A stretch of DNA of 32,866 nucleotides from Acidobacteriota bacterium (GTDB lineage: Bacteria > Acidobacteriota > Polarisedimenticolia > Gp22-AA2), in assembly GCA_003223135.1 (NCBI GenBank), contig QHXX01000009.1:1-32866 (forward strand), in the 5' to 3' direction. Under the pieces are notes generated by a model that saw nothing but the letters and a program-made list of their open reading frames with translations, had not been told where the DNA came from and did no database searches. Position numbers and translations under genes: made by a program. Position 1 is the first letter of the stretch. Every line of letters starts with the position of its first letter. Shown one piece after another: positions 10,829-17,882 of this stretch.

Positions 10829-11141
10829 CGTCTTCGGGATGGGGTATGTCGGGTGCGTCACGGCCGCCAGCCTCGTGAGGGCGGGACACGAAGTGACCGG
10901 CGTCGACGTCAGCGAGACGAAGGTGACGATGATCAACAGGGCCATGTCGCCGATCATCGAGCCGGGGCTGGACGACCTGATCGGCGGCGCCGGGGAGGAG
11001 ACCGCGTCGGTCCTGGCGCGCCTCCGGGAAGACCAGGCGGTGATCGACCTCACGCGGGGAACGGTCCGGGCGCCGGGCAGTGTGACGGCGCCGGACCGCG
11101 CGACGGCATCGGAGCTCTTGACGAAAGGGGTGGAAGCCTGA
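10818..11141 (+). pseudogene. Remnant of UDP-glucose/GDP-mannose 6-dehydrogenase (central part missing)
   Basis: The product is only 107 aa, whereas the family is about 430 aa. The ATG at 10818 has a strong AGGAGGT at 10800-10806. The first 54 residues are a textbook N-terminus with the NAD-binding Rossmann motif (LSVFGMGYVGCVTAASL), GVDVSETKVTMIN and SPIIEPGLDDLI. The following ETASVLARLREDQAVIDLTRG resembles the last strand and helix of the C-terminal domain ('LRPDQ-VVDL-R' in full-length relatives). The catalytic-cysteine region and everything between is absent, with the join near 10983-10990. The frame is preserved. The intact enzyme would make the uronic acid donor (UDP-GlcA or GDP-ManA). 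This version cannot oxidise sugar nucleotides, so either the locus is defective, another copy exists, or the assembly lost about 1 kb. Confidence 0.75.
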
Positions 11142-11232
11142 TGCGGGGAAGCGGACCCTGGCGGTCCGGTCCGGCGGGGACTTCCAGGGTGCCCTGGACA
11201 GCGCGCGCCCGGGAGACGTCATCACGCTGGAG

Positions 11233-12723
11233 GTGGGAGCCGTGTTCCGCGGCCCGTTCACCCTGCCGCAGAAATCGGGCGCGGACTGGATCGTCATCCG
11301 GACGAGCGCGTCCGACGCGGAGCTTCCGCCGGCCGGCACGCGCATCGATCCGTCCTTCGCGGGCCTGATGCCCAGGCTCGAGGCCACGTCAGGGGCGGTG
11401 ATCGAGGCCGATCGGGGGGCACACCACTACCGATTCGTCGGCGTCGAGATCCGGCCCGCGGAGGGGAGTTTCCTTTTCAACCTCGTGCTTCTCGGGTCCA
11501 CGGAGACCTCGGCCGGCCAGCAGCCCCACCACATCATCTTCGACCGGTGCTATCTCCACGGAGACCCGCTCAGGGGCACGCGGCGGGGGATCGCGCTGAA
11601 CTCCCAGTTCACCGCCGTCGTCGACTCTTACCTGTCCGACTTCAAGGAAGTCGGCGCCGACTCGCAGGCGATCGGAGGGTGGAACGGCCCGGGGCCGTTC
11701 AAGATCGTCAACAACTACCTCGAGGGCGCCGGCGAGAACGTCATGTTCGGGGGCGCGGCGCCATCCATCGACCAGCTCGTGCCCTCCGACATCGAGATCC
11801 GCCGCAACCACTTTTTCAAGCCGGTGTCCTGGAAGATCGGTGATGCCTCCTACCAGGGGACGCCGTGGACCATCAAGAACCTCTTCGAGCTCAAGAACGC
11901 GCGCCGGGTTCTGATCGAAGGCAACCTCTTCGAGAACAACTGGGCCGCCGCCCAGAACGGGTTCGGGATCCTGTTGACCGTGCGGACGGAGCTCGACGCC
12001 GCGCCCTGGGCGGTGGTCGAGGACGTGACGTTCGTGAGCAACATCGTCCGCCGTACGGCATCGGGGTTCAACATCCTCGGGGTCGACGATTCGTCGCCAA
12101 GCCGGAACGGGCGGACGCGGTTCGTGAGGGTCGCCAACAACCTGTTCACCGACGTCAGCGCCGCGGGGCAGGGAGGCTCGGGGACTCTGTTCCAGATACT
12201 CAACGGCGCGTCGGGGCTGACGATCGAGCACAACACCGCCCTGCACGACGGCCCGGTCATCTCCGCCGACCTGCTGCCCAGCAGCGGGCTCGTGTTCCAG
12301 AACAACATCGTGGAGCACAACGAGTACGGCGTGTTCGGCAGCGGCAAGGGGATCGGCCTGCCGGCGCTCGACTACTACTTTCCGGGGTACGTGTTTCGCA
12401 GGAACGTGCTCGTGGGTCTGGCCGGGGTCCGCCCGTATCCCTCGGATAATTTCTATCCTGCGTCCCTCGCGGCCGTGGGGTTCGTCGACCTCGGCGGGGG
12501 CGACTACCGCCTCTCCGGCGCCAGCGCCTATCGGAGGGCGGCGACCGACGGCGCGGACGTGGGCGCCGATTTCAAGGCCCTCTCGGCGGCGACGGGCCAG
12601 GGGACGGCGGTCATGGCGCCGGGAGCGCCGGATCGGCAGCGGCGGAAGCGCGGGGCGATCGAACCGAAGCCGGGTGGCGACGTAAGGACCGGAGCCGAAT
12701 CGGGTGCAGGCGCCGATGAGTGA
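11233..12723 (+). CDS. Right-handed parallel beta-helix protein, 5' end lost
   Basis: From the first usable start codon (GTG 11233) the product is 496 aa. Recognisable protein continues upstream in the same frame from about 11143 (RTLAVRSGGDFQGALDSARP), a typical beginning of the first beta-helix coil. A stop at 11119-11121 blocks this frame, and no ATG or GTG lies between. The ATG at 11141 (in TGATG with the preceding stop) is in another frame. The N-terminal signal peptide expected for the family is therefore missing. The body has regular coils with Asn ladders (IVNNYLEGAGENVMFGG, IEGNLFENNWAA, VANNLFTDVS, IEHNTALHDG, FQNNIVEHNEYG), as in pectate-lyase-like or alginate epimerase-like helices. 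A secreted glycan-acting role is inferred. It overlaps the next glycosyltransferase by 8-20 nt. Confidence 0.75.
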   Translation: MGAVFRGPFTLPQKSGADWIVIRTSASDAELPPAGTRIDPSFAGLMPRLEATSGAVIEADRGAHHYRFVGVEIRPAEGSFLFNLVLLGSTETSAGQQPHHIIFDRCYLHGDPLRGTRRGIALNSQFTAVVDSYLSDFKEVGADSQAIGGWNGPGPFKIVNNYLEGAGENVMFGGAAPSIDQLVPSDIEIRRNHFFKPVSWKIGDASYQGTPWTIKNLFELKNARRVLIEGNLFENNWAAAQNGFGILLTVRTELDAAPWAVVEDVTFVSNIVRRTASGFNILGVDDSSPSRNGRTRFVRVANNLFTDVSAAGQGGSGTLFQILNGASGLTIEHNTALHDGPVISADLLPSSGLVFQNNIVEHNEYGVFGSGKGIGLPALDYYFPGYVFRRNVLVGLAGVRPYPSDNFYPASLAAVGFVDLGGGDYRLSGASAYRRAATDGADVGADFKALSAATGQGTAVMAPGAPDRQRRKRGAIEPKPGGDVRTGAESGAGADE

Positions 12724-13894
12724 GATGTCCTCAGGGCCCAGGCTTCGGATCGCCTGGATGGAAGAGTGGATGAGCACGCTGGCCAGGGAAGTCCTGCCCG
12801 ACCTCTCCCTGAAGCACGACATCACCTACGTCACCGCGGGTGAGGAGCTGCCCGACGCCGAGTTCGTCCGCGTGGTTCGCGGGCGCCTTTGGCCCACCAT
12901 GAACCTCGCGGGGTTCGAGCTGTCCCGGCGTGTGAACCGGCTCTACCGCGACGGGCAGATCGACCTCGCCATGGTCTGGGCGAGCATCGGCTTTGCCCTG
13001 CGGGGAGTGCCGTTCATCAACCTCGAGGGCACCTCGGTGTACGCGGAAATCGGCCTGTTCGCATCCCGCGTTCCCTTCTACAAGCGGGCGAAATTCCTGA
13101 CCGGGCTGGCACACTACGCGCTCCCCGAGATGTCGTGCAATCGCCGGGCGGCCCGGGTCATCGTCCCTTCGCAGGCCCTCAAACGCGACATCATGCGGCT
13201 GCACGGTCTTCCGGACGAGCGGGTCGCCGTTGTGCCGCATGGCGTAGAGCCCGACCACCTGACCTGCTGGGCGCAGAAGGGGTCATGCCCCCGCCCTGGA
13301 ATCCTGTACGTGGGCCGGCTGCACTTCCGCAAGGGCATCCTCCCGGTGCTGCGGGAGTTCGTCCGCCGCGGGGACATCGAGGCCGATTTCTACATCGCCG
13401 GTGACGGACCCGATCGTGAACGGATGGAAGAGACGGCGGCCGGGGACGGCCGCGTGAAACTTCTCGGATCCGTGGACCGGGAGGCGCTGCGATCCCTGCT
13501 CACGAGGACGCAGATCTTTGTCCTGCCGACCTATTACGAGGGCTTCGGCCTCGCGCTTCTCGAAGCGATGGCCAGCGGCCATGCGTGCGTCTCCTACGAC
13601 ATCCCGGTGGTCAGGGAGGTCCTGGGGGACTGCGGTGTGCTCGTCCCCCTGGGCGAGGCGGCCGCCCTCGTCGAGAGAGTGGCGCGGCTGGTGCGTGACG
13701 GACGGGCCGTCGCGGCCTGCGCGGCGCGCGCTCACGAGAGGGCCTCCCGCTTTTCGTGGGACGATGCGAGGACGGCGATCGATCGAATTGCGCGCGAGAC
13801 GTATCTTACCCTCGAGGCAAAATCGCCGCCCCGGCGGCCTGCCGCTCTTGAACCCCGGATCGAACGGTCCGGCGCCGGTTCCCAGAGGATCTGA
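12716..13894 (+). CDS. GT4 family glycosyltransferase
   Basis: The product is about 392 aa from ATG 12716. A GTG at 12704 with GGAG 9 nt upstream is an equally possible start and adds four residues. The N-terminal domain begins RLRIAWMEEWMSTLAREVLP. The C-terminal donor-binding domain has ILYVGRLHFRKGILPVL, FYIAGDGPDRERMEE, VKLLGSVDREALRSLL and the E-X7-E signature in PTYYEGFGLALLEAMASGHA. It is full length for GT4 and intact. Family enzymes retain stereochemistry and add a sugar from a nucleotide donor at the cytoplasmic face. Sugar specificity cannot be read from the sequence. The gene overlaps the beta-helix gene at its 5' end and lies 2 nt before the acyltransferase gene, so it belongs to the same operon. 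Confidence 0.9.
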   Translation: MSEMSSGPRLRIAWMEEWMSTLAREVLPDLSLKHDITYVTAGEELPDAEFVRVVRGRLWPTMNLAGFELSRRVNRLYRDGQIDLAMVWASIGFALRGVPFINLEGTSVYAEIGLFASRVPFYKRAKFLTGLAHYALPEMSCNRRAARVIVPSQALKRDIMRLHGLPDERVAVVPHGVEPDHLTCWAQKGSCPRPGILYVGRLHFRKGILPVLREFVRRGDIEADFYIAGDGPDRERMEETAAGDGRVKLLGSVDREALRSLLTRTQIFVLPTYYEGFGLALLEAMASGHACVSYDIPVVREVLGDCGVLVPLGEAAALVERVARLVRDGRAVAACAARAHERASRFSWDDARTAIDRIARETYLTLEAKSPPRRPAALEPRIERSGAGSQRI

Positions 13895-13896
13895 CC

Positions 13897-14676
13897 ATGG
13901 CCACAACTGACAGACTCGCAGCTTCAAGGCTCCATGCACTTGATGCGGGAAGGACTGGGCGGCGCAACCTTCGGAAGATTTTCTCCGAGGTGAGGCGCAA
14001 GGGAGTGTCAGCGGCACTCCATGATTTGAGCCTGAAGGCCGTCAATGCCGTCGTCCTTTTCAAGATCCTGAGAGGTGTCTTCATCGAGCGGTTCGATCCG
14101 GCGTTCTTGATCTCTCCGGAGCGCTACACTCCCCTGTTCCTCCCGGCGGAAACGATCCGTAACTTCGCCCGCGATCCCGAAAACGGGATGCCCGAGGATT
14201 TCCTCGCGGAAGCCCTGTCCAAGGGCGATGAATGCTTCGGTTTTCTGGACGGTGAAAGGCTCGCCGCCTACGGCTGGTACTCGTTCACGCCGACGCGCAT
14301 CGACCCGGCGGATTTACTCCTGCGCTTCGGCGGAGACTACGTTTACATGTACAAGGGCTTCACGCACCCACGGTATCGCGGTCAGCGCCTGCACGCGATC
14401 GGCATGACCATGGCGCTGCGGGAGTACCTCTCCAAGGGGCGCAAGGGATTGGTCTCCTACGTCGAGTCGAACAATTTTGACTCGCTCAAGTCGTGCCACC
14501 GGATGGGATACGCGGAGTTCGGCTCGGTTTACGTGATGAAGCTCCTCGGACGCTACTTCACCTACTCCAGCCGCGGCTGCCGCAGGTTCGGCTTCCGGGT
14601 CGAGCCGATCCTACTGCGCCCCGCCGGCTTGGACAGGCTCACCGGTCGGAGAGTTCCTCGATCTCCAGGTCGATGA
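13897..14676 (+). CDS. GNAT family N-acetyltransferase
   Basis: The product is 259 aa. The ATG at 13897 lies 2 nt after the preceding stop, with AGAGGA about 8 nt upstream. The first 75 residues are a basic extension. The GNAT core follows: FGFLDGERLAAYGWYSF (strands 2-3), GFTHPRYRGQRLHAIGM (motif A, the acetyl-CoA pyrophosphate loop in the R-G-Q-R form), and YVESNNFDSLKSCHRMGY (motif B). Such proteins in polysaccharide loci are thought to acylate amino sugars; here it could counterbalance the deacetylase. G+C is visibly lower than its neighbours near the 5' end (32 of 60 bases in 14041-14100), suggesting separate ancestry. Its last 38 nt overlap, tail to tail, the opposite-strand gene ending at 14639, and it closes the polysaccharide operon. 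Confidence 0.82.
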   Translation: MATTDRLAASRLHALDAGRTGRRNLRKIFSEVRRKGVSAALHDLSLKAVNAVVLFKILRGVFIERFDPAFLISPERYTPLFLPAETIRNFARDPENGMPEDFLAEALSKGDECFGFLDGERLAAYGWYSFTPTRIDPADLLLRFGGDYVYMYKGFTHPRYRGQRLHAIGMTMALREYLSKGRKGLVSYVESNNFDSLKSCHRMGYAEFGSVYVMKLLGRYFTYSSRGCRRFGFRVEPILLRPAGLDRLTGRRVPRSPGR

Positions 14677-15130
14677 CATCATCGGTCTCGCCGGGGGCGA
14701 CCTGGGGCGTCCGGCGGAATCGATCCAACACGGGGTGTCCCCTGTACAGGGGCGCAAGGTCGGCGACGATCTCGTAGATCTCGCCGTCCAGCATGGTCTC
14801 GTTCAGCCCGCAGCTCCGTGCCAGCAGCAGGATTCGATCGAAGTCCTCCGGATCGATGCTGATCGCCACGCCGATGACCTCGTCTCCCGGCTCGATCACC
14901 TCGAGCAGGCCCGCGTCCATCAATCCCTGCGCCACGTCCGACTCCACTTCACCGACCGGCAGGTCGAACTCGCGCCGCATCAACATGTCAGCCTCCACGT
15001 CACGGGCCTCCGGCGGACCGGAGGGCTGCGCCACGAACTCCATCGGTACCCAGCACTCATGAGATTCGATGGTTGTCACCTGGGTCCGGGATTGGCCCTC
15101 CCATTCGAGGTGAGCCAGGAAAATTCGCAC
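14639..15130 (-). CDS. Acidic conserved-looking protein of unknown function
   Basis: The product is 163 aa from GTG 15130. No good Shine-Dalgarno sequence is visible and an internal ATG about 30 codons later is an alternative. I do not recognise the family. The sequence is strongly acidic and looks like real soluble protein (DVEADMLMRREFDLPVGEV, GLLEVIEPGDEVIGVAISID, DDVIDLEIEELSDR), with no signal peptide, membrane segment or cysteine-rich motif. The opposite frame gives only basic, low-complexity sequence, which supports this strand. It ends inside the 3' end of the acyltransferase gene. The 164 nt upstream (15131-15294) separates it from the end of the permease gene and holds no convincing promoter or other feature. 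Confidence 0.6.
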   Translation of the reverse strand: MRIFLAHLEWEGQSRTQVTTIESHECWVPMEFVAQPSGPPEARDVEADMLMRREFDLPVGEVESDVAQGLMDAGLLEVIEPGDEVIGVAISIDPEDFDRILLLARSCGLNETMLDGEIYEIVADLAPLYRGHPVLDRFRRTPQVAPGETDDVIDLEIEELSDR

Positions 15131-15294
15131 CCGCCGGGAAAGGTACCGCGCGCGATTCGGACGGTCACAACCCTTGAGACAACCCTGCGGCGGGCGCGCG
15201 GCGGCGCCTGCGGAACGGAATCCGCAACGGTCGATTCGGGCGCGCGTGGATCGAGGTGGATCGCGCGAACCGGCTCAGTCCGTCGGAGACGCCC

Positions 15295-16860
15295 TCAGCG
15301 CCGGGGGTCGGGGCGCGGGGGTTCGGCGACCAGCACGCCGGCGGGGGAGACGCCGTGCCGCTTTATCTCGGCGGCGAGTGTCTTGGCCAGGACGCTGTGG
15401 TGCCGTCCGTAGAAGAAGTAGATGACGAAACCGATCGCGAGCCAGCCGAACAGGCGTTCCCAGTTCTCCGACGGAAGGGAGAACATCAGGAGGAGGCACA
15501 ACGCGATGCCGAGGATCGGGGTCGCGGGCACGAACGGAGCGCGGAACGGGCGCGGGGCATCGGGGTTGGTACGGCGCATGATCAGGACGGCGGAGCAGAC
15601 CATGACGAAGGCCAGAAGGGTGCCGATGTTGACCAGGTCGGCCAGGATGCGCAGCGGCACGAGCGCCGCCAGCGTGGCGACGAAGATGCCGGTCAGGATG
15701 GTCGCCTTCCATGGAGTGCGGAAGCGATCGTGCACCGCGCCGAAGAATCCGGTCGGGAGGAGTCCGTCGCGCGCCATGGCGAGGAAAACCCGCGGCTGGC
15801 TGAGCATCATGACCAGGAGCACCGAGGTGATACCGGTCAGCGCCCCGATCGAGATCAGGAACCGCGCCCACGGCAGGCCCGCCTGGCGGAAGGCATCCGA
15901 GACCGGCGCGTCGATGTTGATCTGGTTATAGGGGACCATGCCGGTGATCACGGCCGCCACGGCGATGTAGAGCACGGTGCAGAGAACGAGGGACGTGATG
16001 ATTCCGATGGGCACGTCGCGCTTTGGATTGCGGGCCTCTTCGGCGTGCGTCGAGACCGAGTCGAAGCCGATGTACGCGAAGAAGATGACCGCCGCGCCCG
16101 CCAGCATTCCCAGCGGCTCGCCCCCCTTCCCGGTCTGTCCAAAGATCGTCTTGCCGAAGAAGGCGATGCCGGTGAGGCCGTATGGCGCGAACGGCTTCCA
16201 GTTCGCAGGGTTCACGTAGAACGCGCCGACGGCGATGACGAAGAAGACGATCGCCAGCTTGACGATGACCATGAAGGCGTTGAAGCCGGCGCTCTCCTTG
16301 ATGCCGATGACCAGCACGCACGTGATGATCGCGGCGATCACGATGGCCGGCAGATCGAACCAGGTCCCGGTCATCGCCAAGTGCCCGGTCGCCGGGTCAT
16401 AGTCGAATGGCGCGTTGGTCACGACGAGCGGCAGGTGGATGTTGAACTGGTCGAGGAGGGCCTGGAAGTAGTGCGACCATCCGTGCGCTACGGTCGAAGA
16501 GGCGACGGCGTACTCTAGAATGAGATCCCAGCCGATGATCCAGGCGAACAGCTCGCCCATGGTCGCGTAAGCGTAGGTGTAGGCCGACCCGGCGACAGGC
16601 ACCATCGAGGCGAACTCGGCGTAGCACAGAGCCGCGAAGATGCAGGCGACGCCGGAGAAGACGAAGGAAAGCATCAGCGCCGGGCCGGTCTTGTCGTGCG
16701 CCGCTACCCCGGTCAGCACGAAGATGCCGGTGCCGATGATGGCGCCGACCCCGAGACTGGTCAGCGCGACCGGCCCGAGCACGCGGCGCAGCCGGTGCTC
16801 GCCCGCCATCTCCTTCATCAGGATCTCGTAGGACTTGGTCGCGAACAGTCGATTGGCCAT
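15295..16860 (-). CDS. APC superfamily amino acid permease (cationic amino acid transporter type)
   Basis: The product is 521 aa; the ATG at 16860 has GAGAGG about 6 nt upstream. About 12-13 hydrophobic segments are spread over the whole length. TM1 carries the substrate-binding break GVGAIIGTGIFVLTG, the APC hallmark, followed by ALCYAEFASMVPVAGSAYTYAY, also a family signature. Other conserved parts are FFAYIGFDSVSTHAEEARNPKRD (residues about 260-285) and SQPRVFLAMARDGLLP. This arrangement matches the CAT-like or YhdG-like amino-acid/cation symporters of the cytoplasmic membrane. The exact substrate is not predictable. The C-terminus is short and proline-rich. It follows the haloacid dehalogenase gene on the same strand with a 96-nt gap, so it may have its own promoter. 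Confidence 0.92.
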   Translation of the reverse strand: MANRLFATKSYEILMKEMAGEHRLRRVLGPVALTSLGVGAIIGTGIFVLTGVAAHDKTGPALMLSFVFSGVACIFAALCYAEFASMVPVAGSAYTYAYATMGELFAWIIGWDLILEYAVASSTVAHGWSHYFQALLDQFNIHLPLVVTNAPFDYDPATGHLAMTGTWFDLPAIVIAAIITCVLVIGIKESAGFNAFMVIVKLAIVFFVIAVGAFYVNPANWKPFAPYGLTGIAFFGKTIFGQTGKGGEPLGMLAGAAVIFFAYIGFDSVSTHAEEARNPKRDVPIGIITSLVLCTVLYIAVAAVITGMVPYNQINIDAPVSDAFRQAGLPWARFLISIGALTGITSVLLVMMLSQPRVFLAMARDGLLPTGFFGAVHDRFRTPWKATILTGIFVATLAALVPLRILADLVNIGTLLAFVMVCSAVLIMRRTNPDAPRPFRAPFVPATPILGIALCLLLMFSLPSENWERLFGWLAIGFVIYFFYGRHHSVLAKTLAAEIKRHGVSPAGVLVAEPPRPDPRR

Positions 16861-16956
16861 GTGGCCCTCTCGTGGTGGCGGGCGCGCCTCCCCGGCACGC
16901 GGCCCCAGAAGCCTACCATACTCGTGACGCGGATGATTCTTGCCTTCCCGCGGAGA

Positions 16957-17655
16957 CTACGCGACGCCCGCCAGGACCGCGAGGCTCTTGAGATCGGGGA
17001 CCTCGACGTCCGGCCGCGTCGAGGCGGGAGGCGTCGCTCCGGCGCCTCGGCTGCCGCGGCGGCGGTTGACCCAGACCGTGGAGAGGCCAAGGCTCCCGGC
17101 CGGCGCGATGTCGTGGAACAGGCTCTGCGCCACGTGCAGGACCCTCTCCCCGGGCGCGCCGAACCGGGCCAGCGCCTGCCGGAAGGTCTCGAGGGAGGGC
17201 TTGTACGAGCCGACCTGCCGGGCGGTGACGACCCAGTCGAACTCGACCCCCAGCGACCGGGCGGTCCCCGCAAACAGATCGTCGTCGATGTTCGAGATGA
17301 CCGCGAGCCTGTACTTCGTCTTGAGCGCCCGCAGCGCGTCTCGCGTGTCGGGGAACGGCGGCCAGTCGCCGAGCGACGACGCCAGGACACCGCGATCCGC
17401 CTCGTCCGGCGTGAAGCCGAACCTGCCCCCCAGGCCTTCGACCACCTCACGCAGGACGATGGCGTACGGGCGGTAGGGCGCCTGTTCCGCGCCGGCCTCC
17501 AATTGTCCGTAAGCTTCGAGCAGCGTCTCGCCCGGCACGCTGCGCCCGTGGCGCGCAAGGACCGGGGCGATTGCCGAGAGAATTCCGGTCTCCCAGTCGA
17601 TGAGAGTCCCGTAGCAGTCGAAGGAGAGGATTTCGTACGTATCGAAATCGATCAT
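16957..17655 (-). CDS. Haloacid dehalogenase type II family hydrolase
   Basis: The product is 232 aa from ATG 17655. The HAD motif I is SFDCYGTLIDWE with nucleophile Asp13 in the D-x-Y-G-T form of L-2-haloacid dehalogenases. Motif II is VISNIDDD, and the motif III lysine sits in GSYKPSLETFRQAL. The usual motif IV region is LHVAQSLFHDIAPAGSLGL. The length fits the type II haloacid dehalogenase subfamily, which hydrolyses C-halogen bonds through an aspartyl ester. Many relatives act instead as general phosphatase-like enzymes, so the substrate is uncertain. A TATACT hexamer (reading on this strand, bases 17668-17673) 12 nt before the ATG could be a -10 box, though no clear -35 is seen. Confidence 0.87.
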   Translation of the reverse strand: MIDFDTYEILSFDCYGTLIDWETGILSAIAPVLARHGRSVPGETLLEAYGQLEAGAEQAPYRPYAIVLREVVEGLGGRFGFTPDEADRGVLASSLGDWPPFPDTRDALRALKTKYRLAVISNIDDDLFAGTARSLGVEFDWVVTARQVGSYKPSLETFRQALARFGAPGERVLHVAQSLFHDIAPAGSLGLSTVWVNRRRGSRGAGATPPASTRPDVEVPDLKSLAVLAGVA

Positions 17656-17693
17656 CGGAGTCCACCCAGTATAGACGGGCCGGCAAAAACCAG

Positions 17694-17843
17694 TTGACTG
17701 CGGCAGGGTTCTGGCGTACGTTCGGCGCGACCTACGACTTCACCGTCTGTCGTTCGACGCTGGCGCAGCCGTATCTCTGTTCCGAGCCGGGGCTTTCCCG
17801 AGGTGAGTCCATCCGTCGTGCGCACCTAACCCCACTCTCATAA
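17694..17843 (+). other. Possible gene remnant upstream of the protease
   Basis: This stretch is open in the same frame as the protease that follows and ends in TAA at 17841-17843. It reads like secreted protein (GFWRTFGATYDFTVC, STLAQPYLCSEPGLSR) with two cysteines, but has no signal peptide and only a TTG as possible start. It could be the 3' end of a gene whose body is missing, or chance coding. A weak inverted repeat (actct/agagt at 17833-17846) and a gccgcc/ggcggc hairpin just after it are the only other structures between 17656 and 17882. Confidence 0.25.
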
Positions 17844-17882
17844 GAGTACGCCGCCAATCAGGCGGCTCTCCACGCCTGGTTG

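Noticed and set aside
8822..11053. 743-codon open frame on the - strand
   Set aside because: It lies antisense to the GT4-phosphatase fusion and flanks, with Arg/Pro/His-rich composition and no family pattern.
15256..16518. 420-codon + strand frame opposite the permease
   Set aside because: It reads as charged low-complexity sequence (Glu/Asp/Arg/His runs). The - strand encodes a clear 12-13-helix transporter.
17694..17722. TTGACT-17 nt-TACGTT as a promoter for the protease
   Set aside because: The -35 is good, but the -10 matches only three of six positions, and the region may itself be coding remnant.
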